Shown here piece by piece: positions 26,400 through 34,167 of a stretch of DNA of 64,000 bases. The notes under the pieces are model-generated. The model was not told the origin of the DNA and searched no databases. It was given only the letters and a program-made list of their open reading frames with translations. Origin of the DNA: Rhodococcus sp. ABRD24 (lineage in GTDB: Bacteria > Actinomycetota > Actinomycetes > Mycobacteriales > Mycobacteriaceae). How positions within the stretch are numbered: position 1 is the first letter of the stretch; each line of letters starts with the position of its first letter. The stretch is taken from positions 2,728,001 to 2,792,000 of the forward strand of contig NZ_CP035319.1 of assembly GCF_004328705.1 (NCBI RefSeq), in the 5' to 3' direction. The position numbers were made by a program, and so were the translations under genes.

Positions 26400-27398
26400 A
26401 TGCCTGCAAACGGAGTCCGCTCGATCGACGATGCAGTCGCCGAGAGAGCGCTCGCCGAGTACACCTTCTCGGCGGGCACCCGCTGCCGGATGATCAACCT
26501 CTCGGAGAATGCGACGTACCTCATCGAGGATCCCGCCACCAATGGCGGCGGGATCCTCCGGGTACACCGCGAGGGGTATCACAGTGTGGCGGCCGTCGAA
26601 TCGGAGCTCACCTGGCTCGAGGCGCTGCGCGCCGACGGCGCAGTCGACGCTCCGGCCGTGATCCCGGCCCGCGACGGCCGCCGAGTGGTGACCGTGCAAT
26701 TGGAGGGCCGGACGCGCCACGTGGTGCTGTTCGAGACGATGGGAGGTTTGGAGCCGGATGAGAATGGCCTCACCCCAGCGGATTTCGAGACGCTGGGCGC
26801 GGTGACGGCGCGTCTGCACAAACATTCCAAGCGATGGTCGCCGCCAGCCGGCTTCACTCGCTTCACATGGGACTGGGAGCACTGTCTGGGCAGCGATCCG
26901 CGCTGGGGTCGATGGGAGGACGCTGGTGGGGTCGGTCCGGCCGAGATCGATCTGTTGCGCCCCGCCGTCGCGCTCCTGCGCGAGCGTCTCGAGGGATACG
27001 GACAAGAATCGGACCGTTTCGGTCTGATCCACGCCGACCTGCGGTTGGCCAATCTGCTGGTGGAGCCCTCCCGGGTGAACGTCATCGATTTCGATGACTG
27101 CGGGTTCGGTTGGTTTCTCTACGATTTCGGCACCGCGGTGTCCTTCATGGAGCACGATCCGGCGCTGGGGCAGTGGCAGGCGGCGTGGCTCGCGGGCTAC
27201 CGCTCCGAGGCCGAATTGGCGGCCGAGGACGAGGCCATGCTGCCTACGTTCGTGCTGCTGCGGCGGATGCTGCTACTCGCCTGGATGGGTTCTCATGCTC
27301 ATTCGCGTGAATCACGCACCAAGAGTGCAAGTTTCGCGGTAGGAACCTGCGATCTCGCCGAGCGCTATCTGCGGTCCGGTGGGCTCTCGCTCCTCTAG
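26400..27398 (+). CDS. APH-family kinase (1-amino-2-propanol kinase type)
   Basis: A 332-residue aminoglycoside phosphotransferase-fold kinase. The catalytic loop is HADLRLAN with His211, Asp213 and Asn218; the metal-binding Asp230 is in VIDFDD. In M. smegmatis the equivalent RMM gene encodes an (S)-1-amino-2-propanol kinase, which makes the phosphate ester that the phospho-lyase splits. The same role is inferred here from family and operon position. No cargo peptide is evident, so it may act outside the shell. Confidence 0.88.
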   Translation: MPANGVRSIDDAVAERALAEYTFSAGTRCRMINLSENATYLIEDPATNGGGILRVHREGYHSVAAVESELTWLEALRADGAVDAPAVIPARDGRRVVTVQLEGRTRHVVLFETMGGLEPDENGLTPADFETLGAVTARLHKHSKRWSPPAGFTRFTWDWEHCLGSDPRWGRWEDAGGVGPAEIDLLRPAVALLRERLEGYGQESDRFGLIHADLRLANLLVEPSRVNVIDFDDCGFGWFLYDFGTAVSFMEHDPALGQWQAAWLAGYRSEAELAAEDEAMLPTFVLLRRMLLLAWMGSHAHSRESRTKSASFAVGTCDLAERYLRSGGLSLL

Positions 27399-27431
27399 TT
27401 CGTTCTTCCGTCAAGCGATTCGAGGAAGTCA

Positions 27432-28211
27432 ATGTTCACATCAATTGCCGGCCGTTCCGTGATCGTCACCGGTGGCAGCAAGGGGATCGGGCGCGGCATC
27501 GCGCGGGTTTTCGCCACAGCCGGTGCCGACGTCCTGATCACCGCCCGCGATGCGGAGGCGCTCGAGAAGACGGCCAGGGAGCTGTCCGAACTACCCGGCC
27601 GGGTCACCCCGATGCAGGTCGACGTCACTGATCCGGACTCGTGCCGGGAGATGGTGGAGATGGCCGTCGACCGGTACGGCGGACTGGACGTGCTGTGTGC
27701 GAATGCCGGGATCTTCCCGTCCCGCCGGCTCGAGGACCTCACTTCGCAGGATCTCGACGAGGTGCTCGCGGTGAACTTCAAGGGCACGGTGTTCGCCGTG
27801 CAGGCCGCGGTGCCCGCGTTGGAGGCCTCCGGTCGGGGGCGGATCGTCGTCACGTCCTCGATTACCGGCCCCATGACCGGATATCCGGGTTGGTCGCACT
27901 ACGGGGCCAGCAAGGCCGCACAGCTCGGGTTCCTGCGTACCGCCGCGATGGAACTGGCGCGGCGGAACATCACCGTCAATGCGGTCCTGCCCGGCAACAT
28001 CAGGACCGAGGGCCTGGACGGAATGGGTGAGCAGTATCTGAAGGCGATGGCTGCTGCCGTGCCGCAAGGGCGTCTGGGCGAGGTCGAGGACATCGGCAAC
28101 GCCGCGCTGTTCTTTGCTACCGACGAGGCGCGTTACGTGACGGGTCAATCCCTCGTGGTCGACGGCGGCCAGGTTCTGCCGGAGAGTCTGCAGGCCCTGA
28201 GCGAGATCTGA
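27432..28211 (+). CDS. SDR dehydrogenase (1-amino-2-propanol dehydrogenase type)
   Basis: A 259-residue short-chain dehydrogenase with TGGSKGIG cofactor motif (residues 13-20), the Ser/Tyr157/Lys161 catalytic set (SSITGP, HYGASKA) and a C-terminal VVDGGQ. The M. smegmatis RMM homologue interconverts aminoacetone and (S)-1-amino-2-propanol; this protein is placed in the same pathway by position after the kinase. CGAGGAAG precedes the ATG. A strong hairpin follows the stop and probably ends the operon transcript. Confidence 0.9.
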   Translation: MFTSIAGRSVIVTGGSKGIGRGIARVFATAGADVLITARDAEALEKTARELSELPGRVTPMQVDVTDPDSCREMVEMAVDRYGGLDVLCANAGIFPSRRLEDLTSQDLDEVLAVNFKGTVFAVQAAVPALEASGRGRIVVTSSITGPMTGYPGWSHYGASKAAQLGFLRTAAMELARRNITVNAVLPGNIRTEGLDGMGEQYLKAMAAAVPQGRLGEVEDIGNAALFFATDEARYVTGQSLVVDGGQVLPESLQALSEI

Positions 28212-28217
28212 GATCCT

Positions 28218-28244
28218 CGCGCCGGCGCCTGGTGCGCCGGCGCG
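28218..28244 (+). terminator. Hairpin at the end of the microcompartment operon
   Basis: CGCGCCGGCGC (28218-28228) and GCGCCGGCGCG (28234-28244) form a perfect 11-bp stem around CTGGT, just after the SDR stop. It separates the operon from the GntR promoter. Confidence 0.7.
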
Positions 28245-28252
28245 GGACCCGG

Positions 28253-28292
28253 ATGACGTAATGGTCGAATGCGCTAGAATTTGGTCCTACCA
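28253..28292 (+). promoter_or_regulatory. GntR gene promoter and autoregulatory operator
   Basis: A -10 TAGAAT (28275-28280) with a weak -35 ATGACG (28253-28258) is followed at once by TGGTCCTACCA (28282-28292). The same 11-mer lies in the spacer of the operon promoter at 21.0 kb. Placement over the transcription start fits autorepression by the regulator encoded downstream. Confidence 0.65.
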
Positions 28293-28318
28293 CAACAGGT
28301 GGTCTTGGGGAGGACGTT

Positions 28319-29083
28319 TTGGGCAATCAGACCGACGAACTGCGGCGTCGAATCGTGGCCGATATCAGCTCGGGAGAGCTACCACCGGGCTCTAAGCTCG
28401 GTAGCGAGCGAGAGCTGGCCGAGCACTACGGCGTGAGCCGCTCGAGCCTGCGGCAGGTTCTGGCCGCGCTCGAGGAGGCTGGAATGGTCAACCGATCCAT
28501 CGGGCGTTCCGGCGGCACGTTCATCAGCGACATGAAAGTGGAGCGCAACCTGTCCGGCGTCGTCGGTGTGCCGGCCTACCTGGCGAGCCAGGGGTATTCG
28601 GCGGGCTCCCGGATCCTCTCGACGCGAATCACCGAGCCCGATGCGCAGTCTGCCCGCGCCCTCGGGACGAAGGCCGGGGACTTCGTCGTAGACATCCGTC
28701 GAATCCGGCTCGCGGACGGCAAGCCCATCTCGCTCGAACAGGTGCAGTTTCCCGCCGACCGTTTCCCGGGGCTGCTCGAGCAGCCCCTCGGCGGCTCGTT
28801 GTACGAGCTGTTGGAGGAGGAGTACGGCCTGGTCCCGGGGGAAGCCGACGAACGTATCGAGGCGGTCAATGCCAGCGATGACGAGGCGTCGATGCTCGGG
28901 ATCAAACCGAGAGCCGCCCTGCTGCTGATCACTCGGACCACGCGGGACGAGTCCGGCGTGCCGTTCGAATTCTCCCGTGACCTCTTCCGCGGCGATCGCA
29001 CCCGGATCGCTGTCACCGCGCCGGGCTCGGGTATCCGCGGCCAGGCACGGCGGGACGGTACGGTCGTCGAGCTGCGGGCATAG
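28319..29083 (+). CDS. GntR/HutC-family regulator of the microcompartment operon
   Basis: A 254-residue regulator with an N-terminal winged helix (about residues 1-75, with LGSERELAEHYGVSRSSLRQVL) and a UTRA ligand-binding domain (about 90-235). The start is TTG with GGGGAGGA in front. GntR/HutC proteins bind TGGT/ACCA-type palindromes, and exactly such a site is found both in its own promoter and in that of the compartment operon, so it most likely represses both until a pathway metabolite binds. It is the last gene of the cluster. Confidence 0.92.
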   Translation: MGNQTDELRRRIVADISSGELPPGSKLGSERELAEHYGVSRSSLRQVLAALEEAGMVNRSIGRSGGTFISDMKVERNLSGVVGVPAYLASQGYSAGSRILSTRITEPDAQSARALGTKAGDFVVDIRRIRLADGKPISLEQVQFPADRFPGLLEQPLGGSLYELLEEEYGLVPGEADERIEAVNASDDEASMLGIKPRAALLLITRTTRDESGVPFEFSRDLFRGDRTRIAVTAPGSGIRGQARRDGTVVELRA

Positions 29084-29095
29084 CGGGCGGCCAGC

Positions 29096-29293
29096 TTACT
29101 CCTGTGAGGGCGGAAGTACCTGCCACAGGAGAAGCACGATCACCGCCGCGACGGCGCACAGCACCGCCAGGGTCGTTGCCATGAGGATGGAACCGGTCCA
29201 GCTCAGGGCCACGGTCAGTACCAGGGTTGCCGTCACCGCGACGGCCACCGTTTGAATGGTTCGCACCGGCTTCCGGTTCGGTTCCCGGGACAT
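29096..29293 (-). CDS. Small two-helix membrane protein
   Basis: A 65-residue protein with two hydrophobic segments (about residues 13-33 and 37-58) and a basic N-terminus. It follows the SPW-repeat protein gene on the same strand by 8 bases and is probably co-transcribed. No family is recognised. The small size means it could be a chance frame, but codon bias and spacing support it. Confidence 0.6.
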   Translation of the reverse strand: MSREPNRKPVRTIQTVAVAVTATLVLTVALSWTGSILMATTLAVLCAVAAVIVLLLWQVLPPSQE

Positions 29294-29301
29294 TGCGCGA
29301 A

Positions 29302-29739
29302 CTAGCGGAGGAGGTTTCGCCGGGTCATAGCCATCCCCACTCCCGCCGCGCCCAGAGCCAGGATCACCGCCCCTGTGACCACGTTGGACCAGATCATCCC
29401 CGCGGTCGTCGTGACGTTCGAAACCAGCCAGGGCGAGACGATCAACCAGACTCCGAGCAGCGGGGCGACGAATGCGATCCCGTGGGTGCGTCCGTACGTC
29501 GTGGCGTAGCCGGCCGCGAGCAGGGCGACCGCGAGGCCGCAGATGAGGTTGCTCATCATCAGTGACGTCTGACCGTCGAAGCCGACGATCCAGGACGACG
29601 CGGCCGCGTACAGGCCGGCGAGCACCATCAGACCCTCGGCTATCTGGAGGGCAGGCCCCTCGCCGAGCTCGTCGTAGCTGTCACGTAGGGCTGCGATATC
29701 GGGATGGGCTTCGATCGACATGTTCGGTGTTGTCGGCAT
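29302..29739 (-). CDS. SPW-repeat membrane protein
   Basis: A 145-residue protein with about four membrane helices and two repeats carrying the SPW-type signature (AAASSWIVG and IVSPWLVS). Such proteins are widespread in actinobacteria and of unknown function. The N-terminal 30 residues are polar and acidic. It is encoded upstream of a second small membrane protein, and the pair may act together at the membrane. Confidence 0.85.
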   Translation of the reverse strand: MPTTPNMSIEAHPDIAALRDSYDELGEGPALQIAEGLMVLAGLYAAASSWIVGFDGQTSLMMSNLICGLAVALLAAGYATTYGRTHGIAFVAPLLGVWLIVSPWLVSNVTTTAGMIWSNVVTGAVILALGAAGVGMAMTRRNLLR

Positions 29740-29823
29740 GACGGATCATCTCCTCGGTCTGTTCGATCCGTGTACTTCGACAGTAATCCGCGTTCGGAGG
29801 TGCGTACAGGCCCGATCTGCGGC

Positions 29824-30690
29824 TCAGACTCCCGACCGGAATCGCCGGCTCCGGCCCTTGTCGGCTCGCGCCGGAGTGATGGCGTCGACCAGAGTGACGG
29901 CCTTGCCGGACAGCGGACCGACCCGGCGTGGACGATCTGTTACGGCGTCGCAGATCACCCGGCCCCCCTGCTCGGCCGTGAGCGCCGCGGCATCGCGCCA
30001 CTTCTCATTGGGCGCGATCATGGCCGTTCGTACCAAAGGCATGTACACCGAGGTGAATCGGATGTTCTCGTCCAGGGTTTCGGCCTGGAAGCAGGTGGCG
30101 AGCTCGTCGAGCGCAGCCTTGGACGCCACGTACGCTCCGTACCCCGGACCGCCGAAGAGGTTCGCGACCGAGAGCACGTTGATCACCTGTCCGAACCCGC
30201 GCTCGCGCATCCCGGGTAGCACCGCGAGCATCATCCGTACTGCGGCAAAGTAGTTGAGCTGCATCGTCCGTTCGAAGTCGTGAAACCGATCGTAGGACTG
30301 GTCGAGCGATCGTCGGATCGATCGGCCCGCATTGTTGACGAGGATGTCGACGTGCCCGTGTTCGGCGAGAACCCGCTCGAGCATCGTCGAGGTCGCGTCG
30401 GCATCGTTCAAGTCACACGGATAGGCCGCGGCGATTCCGCCGAGTGCGGAGATCGTCTCGGCCACCTCGTTCAGCTCCTGCTCGCGGCGCGCCACGAGCA
30501 GGACCACGGCGCCCGCCGCACCCAGCTCGATCGCGGCGGCCCGGCCGATCCCCGACGATGCGCCGGTGAGCAGAACGGTCCGGCCGGCTACCGCCTCGGC
30601 GAGAGTGCGGCGACCGCGCAGTGCCCGCAGCGGGTTGCGGGTGTCCAACGCGTGTCTGACTTGGTACCACCACGTTCTCGTCGAGGTCAT
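29824..30690 (-). CDS. SDR-family oxidoreductase (acyl-reductase-like)
   Basis: A 288-residue short-chain dehydrogenase with TGASSGIG (about residues 42-49), NNAG and a YGAYVASK catalytic motif. The N-terminal 30-residue extension and C-terminal basic tail resemble the reductase domains related to fatty acyl-CoA reductases and FcoT-neighbour SDRs of mycolata, so a lipid carbonyl is a plausible substrate. It is a single gene. Confidence 0.87.
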   Translation of the reverse strand: MTSTRTWWYQVRHALDTRNPLRALRGRRTLAEAVAGRTVLLTGASSGIGRAAAIELGAAGAVVLLVARREQELNEVAETISALGGIAAAYPCDLNDADATSTMLERVLAEHGHVDILVNNAGRSIRRSLDQSYDRFHDFERTMQLNYFAAVRMMLAVLPGMRERGFGQVINVLSVANLFGGPGYGAYVASKAALDELATCFQAETLDENIRFTSVYMPLVRTAMIAPNEKWRDAAALTAEQGGRVICDAVTDRPRRVGPLSGKAVTLVDAITPARADKGRSRRFRSGV

Positions 30691-31263
30691 GCCGACGGAT
30701 CATAGGGGGTGCGGAATGCGAGCGAGCGAGTGGTGAGGCGACGGAGTTCGGCGCGCTACCGCCGGCCTGGTACAGGCTGCTACGACCACGGAGCATGTGA
30801 GGTTGGGGGACCGGGAAGGTCCCCAGACCCGGGTTGACCAGTATCTGGTACCCGCCGCGAAGGTCACCAGGCCGGGTTCGCTCGTCGTCGACGTCGGCGG
30901 CCGAGCACAGCGAGAGGTGAGCACCGCGACTGGGCCGCGGCCCAGGGTGCGAACGAACGACGAATTATTGCACGGCGCATGGCGTTAGCCTCCGTGTGAG
31001 ACCTACCCCGAACCCGGTGCAGTGTCTGCCGACTTCCGTCGAACTCATGGCGCCGGGGTGCATGCGTACTGCCCATCAGCGACATACCAGTATTGGCAGC
31101 CGACGGTGTCGGCTGCCGAATCCGCTGCGCCCACCGGCGAAAAGCCCAGCTGCTGACGAACACCAGGGCTCGAACATCGGCGAGATGACGACGGTGGGGG
31201 ACGCCCGAGAACCGGCACACGGTTTCGGGCCTCCCCACCATGGTTACGCCCGGGCCGAGGGGC
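30691..31263. other. Intergenic region without a supported gene
   Basis: About 570 bases between the SDR start and the Hsp20 stop. The overlapping short frames on both strands lack family motifs, signal sequences or good ribosome sites. I see no tRNA-like fold. It must hold the SDR promoter. Confidence 0.5.
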
Positions 31264-31719
31264 TCATGCTTCGATCTGAACTTGCCCGGAGGCCGTGCCG
31301 GCACTACCCGGTGGACCGGACGTGATCTCGATGCGACGCGGCTTCGCCTTCTCCGCGATCGGCAAACTCACCGTCAGGACACCATTCTCGTGGGACGCGG
31401 CAATGCGCTCACTGTCGATGTCGTCGCTGATGGACACCTGACGCTTGTAGGTGCCGGTGAATCGTTCACCGGCCAGCCACGTCACACCGTCTTCCGGCGG
31501 TGCGCTGCGGTGCGCAGTCAACGTCAAGGTCGAACCGTCGACACGGACATCCACCGATCCTGGATCGACGCCGGGGAGATCGGCGTGCAGGAGGTAGTGA
31601 TCTTCGACCCTGTAGAGGTCGATCGGCATGAACCGTGGACTCCGGGCACTGCCGGTCCCTGGGGCAAGCAGAGACTTGGCGATCAGGTCGATGTCAGTGA
31701 AGGGATCCAAGCGAAGCAC
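31264..31719 (-). CDS. Hsp20/alpha-crystallin small heat-shock protein
   Basis: A 151-residue chaperone with a central alpha-crystallin domain (about residues 33-130): the DLPGVDPGSVDVRVDGSTL strands, a GTYKRQVSIS segment and the conserved A-x-x-x-N-G-V-L motif (ASHENGVLTVSLP). It holds unfolded proteins for refolding. The start is the GTG at 31719, with GGGAGGTG at a good distance; a longer frame upstream covers the promoter. A CIRCE element lies about 90 bases upstream, so HrcA should repress it. Confidence 0.92.
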   Translation of the reverse strand: MLRLDPFTDIDLIAKSLLAPGTGSARSPRFMPIDLYRVEDHYLLHADLPGVDPGSVDVRVDGSTLTLTAHRSAPPEDGVTWLAGERFTGTYKRQVSISDDIDSERIAASHENGVLTVSLPIAEKAKPRRIEITSGPPGSAGTASGQVQIEA

Positions 31720-31808
31720 AGCAACACACCTCCCATGTCGTCGAAAGGTCCCCGCCACCTCGACGGGCGACCGAAAATTACTGTGCGAGTGCATGATAGC
31801 CAAAGAAT

Positions 31809-31835
31809 CTGGCACTCGGCAACCCCGAGTGCCAA
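31809..31835 (-). promoter_or_regulatory. CIRCE element (HrcA operator)
   Basis: Read on the minus strand, TTGGCACTC (31835-31827) and GAGTGCCAG (31817-31809) are separated by exactly 9 bases, matching the CIRCE consensus TTAGCACTC-N9-GAGTGCTAA. A -10-like TATCAT follows with a TTGCCG -35-like element inside CIRCE, so HrcA binding would block the Hsp20 promoter. Confidence 0.85.
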
Positions 31836-32248
31836 CTCATCGCGGATGTGGGCGGGGTGTGCAGCAGAGGCGTGACGGCGCCCAGACTCAGAGGGTCTTG
31901 ATGATTGTCTGCCGATGGATCTCCGCCGAATCCTCCGCGGATTTCACCCTCCTGGCATCAGGGAAGGGTCAATCACAACCCGTCGCTACTGGGTCATTCT
32001 CGGTCCGGCTCAACAGATCGGCGCCCGCTTTTCCGGGAAAGCCGTACAGTGGGGTTCGAGCCAGGTGACTCTCTCTGCCCCGGCGATCTCAGCACGCTAG
32101 AGACTCGTCTCGGTGATCGAGTACCCGGGCCCCATGTACGGCGTCTCGATGCGGTCCTTTTTTCGGACCTTTCTCGGGCCGACGCGGGGGCCGGTATCGA
32201 TCCTGAGTATGTCGCTGCTGACCCGATGCACGACGACAAAGGACCACT
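31836..32248. other. Intergenic region without a supported gene
   Basis: About 410 bases upstream of the Hsp20 promoter on the other strand. Several overlapping frames exist, none with a recognisable domain or consistent codon bias. I see no strong hairpin. Confidence 0.4.
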
Positions 32249-32419
32249 GTGAACAGCAAATATGGTGTCGACGGACTGCTCTTCTCCGACCCTCCTGCGG
32301 GGGTCGGCCCGGAGAACAATGAGCCGACGCGAGAGGTGGCCGGATCCACCAGTGCCCTCCTCATCCCTAAGCAGAAGACGAGCGAGGAAATCCATCGAGT
32401 GCTCTTCAGCGCGCAGTAG
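32249..32419 (+). CDS. Small hypothetical protein (56 residues)
   Basis: A GTG-initiated frame with AAAGGA seven bases upstream and G/C-rich third codon positions. The protein is polar, with a hydrophobic patch near residues 37-40, and has no cysteine or recognisable domain. It sits between Hsp20 and the cold-shock gene. Codon bias and the ribosome site argue for a real gene; short length argues against certainty. Confidence 0.42.
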   Translation: MNSKYGVDGLLFSDPPAGVGPENNEPTREVAGSTSALLIPKQKTSEEIHRVLFSAQ

Positions 32420-32787
32420 ACACCGGCAATCCGGTCTTCCGAGAAATTCAGGCCGAGTGGAACTTTGACCTCGGTATGTCGACAGCCGTCCTGTAGAGGT
32501 CGTCGACCGGACCGCCGGCGCTGCTCCCCGGCGACAGCGGCTGCTGCGCGCTTCCCGGGCGCTCGGTTTCTTCCTCGGGGCCGGGGCTGCGAATTCCGTT
32601 CGAGAGGACTTCCCGCAGCATGTGTGGTTAACTGTTGTTGGTCGTAGTTTTTGTTCGCGTTTTTCCACGCTCGCAAATCCTTATTGCGGGCGGATGGATT
32701 TCCTCTTCAGGAATCGCCGTCGTGTGATACCGGCCCAGCCTTGCCCATTTTCGGCAGAGCTGTTGAGCATGACAAGAGGAGATATAC
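32420..32787. other. Leader region of the cold-shock gene
   Basis: This stretch has no supported gene. Its last 170 bases include a T-rich, lower-GC part (32633-32690) unlike the surroundings, where the cold-shock promoter and long 5' untranslated region would be expected. The ribosome site AGAGGAGA is 8 bases before the ATG. Confidence 0.45.
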
Positions 32788-32991
32788 ATGGCAGAGGGCA
32801 CCGTGAAGTGGTTCAACTCCGAGAAGGGGTTCGGCTTCATCGCACCGTCGGACGGCACCGCTGACGTCTTCGCGCACTACTCGGAGATTCAGAGCGGCGG
32901 GTTCCGCAACCTCGAAGAGAACCAGCACGTGCGGTTCGATATCGGCCAGGGCGCCAAGGGCCCCCAGGCGACCGGTATCACCGTCATCTGA
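32788..32991 (+). CDS. cspA: Cold-shock protein (CspA family)
   Basis: A 67-residue single cold-shock domain protein that binds single-stranded RNA and DNA and prevents secondary structure. Both RNP motifs are intact: KGFGFI (RNP1) and VFAHY (RNP2, with Phe/His in the usual places). The N-terminus [13 protein letters not shown] is canonical. It has an unusually good ribosome site and a probable long leader. A perfect GC-rich hairpin terminator follows. Confidence 0.96.
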   Translation: MAEGTVKWFNSEKGFGFIAPSDGTADVFAHYSEIQSGGFRNLEENQHVRFDIGQGAKGPQATGITVI

Positions 32992-33031
32992 TCCACCCCC
33001 GCTCTTCCCCCTCGCGGGGATGTGAGGCAGC

Positions 33032-33070
33032 GTCGGGCCCCGCCCCCCTATGCAGGGGGCGGGGCCCGAC
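33032..33070 (+). terminator. Strong hairpin terminator after cspA
   Basis: GTCGGGCCCCGCCCCC (33032-33047) pairs perfectly with 33055-33070 around a 7-base loop (CTATGCA). It starts about 40 bases after the cspA stop. Confidence 0.85.
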
Positions 33071-33599
33071 GTATTTCGCGTTACCGGGAAAACTCCCGCT
33101 GTGCAGCCGAATTCGCGAGGAGTGTGTCTTCCTCGATCAGGCGTGCGCGGATGGGCGTCGCCGGCCGTACAGCCGCAGGTCTGCAGGCCCACGCCGGACA
33201 GCTCCTACGGGACCGAGACGCTGAATACGCCGCGACTCGCGTGCTCCGCTGCCGGCAGCATCTCTCGCCACCGTGCCCTCCGCGCCGATCGTGGTTGCAC
33301 GTTCAATCACCCGACACGATGGATCGTCCACGCACGAGGCTGCTCGATAGCTGCCGCGCACCGCACCAGGGTCTGATCCCGAATCCGGTTTGGCAAGAGA
33401 ATCTCTCAGTGGTGGACAGCCCCGTGCAGGTTCTCGACGGCCCGCGCGAGGGTAGTGAGTTCCGCGCGCGGACTTCATCGCGGCGGCATGACTGAGCGGG
33501 ACCGCCCGCACCGCTCCACCGTCGGCCGGCGAGCGATCGCCGTCGCCCGCCCGCTGTTGTCTTCCACGCGCTGTCGATCCGTGCGAGTGATGACTGTCA
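33071..33599. other. Intergenic region without a supported gene
   Basis: About 530 bases between the cspA terminator and the putative structured RNA. Short frames lack motifs. Its 3' end leads into GACAAT-CGCA-ATTGTC (33624-33639), a 6-bp inverted repeat that may belong to the promoter of the RNA. Confidence 0.4.
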
Positions 33600-33659
33600 C
33601 GAAAAGTCTGCAGTGGCGACTGTAGACAATCGCAATTGTCCGTTGTAGTCTTTCAGTCG

Positions 33660-34070
33660 TAAACGAGAGACGGGTCCAAAAGGCGTGGTAGAGGACGAAC
33701 TACCCGCATGAAGGAACGGCTGGTTGGTAGTAGGGCGGGACGCGTCGAGAAGGTGTGTTGATGTGTTTCGGAAGGACTCGATGCGTCCCGCCATCGACCG
33801 GGTAGCTAGATCGGCCCGGTGGAGAAATGCAGGGAATAGGTAGTTGCAGGACACGCGGCGACAGTAGGTAGGTGCCGCATCCGGGGCGGTAGCGAGATCA
33901 TCGTCCCGGAACAGTGAAAGATCCCCGACTGGGAGGTGGTGCACGGTCAGCTGTTACACGATCGCGTCCCGTCCGCCGAGGCTGGGAACAGGTAAGGAGG
34001 CTGGCCGAATGGCCGGTCTCGGTAAGTGAATCCGCTAGGGCCCCGGCGCCGTACAGGCGCCGGGGCCCCC
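33660..34070 (+). ncRNA. Putative structured non-coding RNA
   Basis: No convincing reading frame exists here, the plus strand is purine-rich, and there is a chain of hairpins. The longest pairs 33734-33749 with 33777-33792 (16 bp, one G-U). Others are ACCGGG/CCCGGT (33797-33820), GCGGC/GCCGC (33855-33878), TCCGGG/CCCGGA (33880-33910) and CTGGCC-GAAT-GGCCGG (34001-34016). The region ends in a 13-bp GC hairpin (34038-34068) that looks like a terminator. It does not match RNase P, tmRNA or SRP RNA motifs that I know. An Ms1/6S-like or attenuator RNA is possible; boundaries are approximate. Confidence 0.42.
34038..34068 (+). terminator. GC-rich hairpin, probable terminator of the putative RNA
   Basis: GGGCCCCGGCGCC (34038-34050) pairs perfectly with 34056-34068 around GTACA. 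It lies just in front of the MerR-like gene, so it could also act as an attenuator for it. Confidence 0.65.
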
Positions 34071-34167
34071 GTCCGCGTCTACGAAAGGTGCCACGCACAT
34101 TCCAGCGAAGCCGAACCCCAGCGGTCCGGGAGGAAGGTTCGACGACGAGGACTTCCCGGCGTACAGC

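Noticed and set aside
30864..31304. Minus-strand frame of 146 codons in the gap before Hsp20
   Set aside because: Arg-rich composition, no motif, and overlap with the Hsp20 stop region indicate a chance frame.
31994..32676. Two overlapping minus-strand frames of about 200 codons
   Set aside because: Both are Arg/Pro-rich without motifs, and they overlap the more plausible small plus-strand gene at 32249.
32770..32790. Ribosome site AGAGGAGATATACATGG resembling the phage T7 gene 10 leader used in vectors
   Set aside because: The surrounding sequence is native high-GC actinobacterial DNA with a long leader and a native terminator; the likeness is short and probably coincidental.
33597..33944. 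Minus-strand frame of 115 codons
   Set aside because: It lies over the hairpin-rich putative RNA region, has no motif, and its composition is not coding-like.
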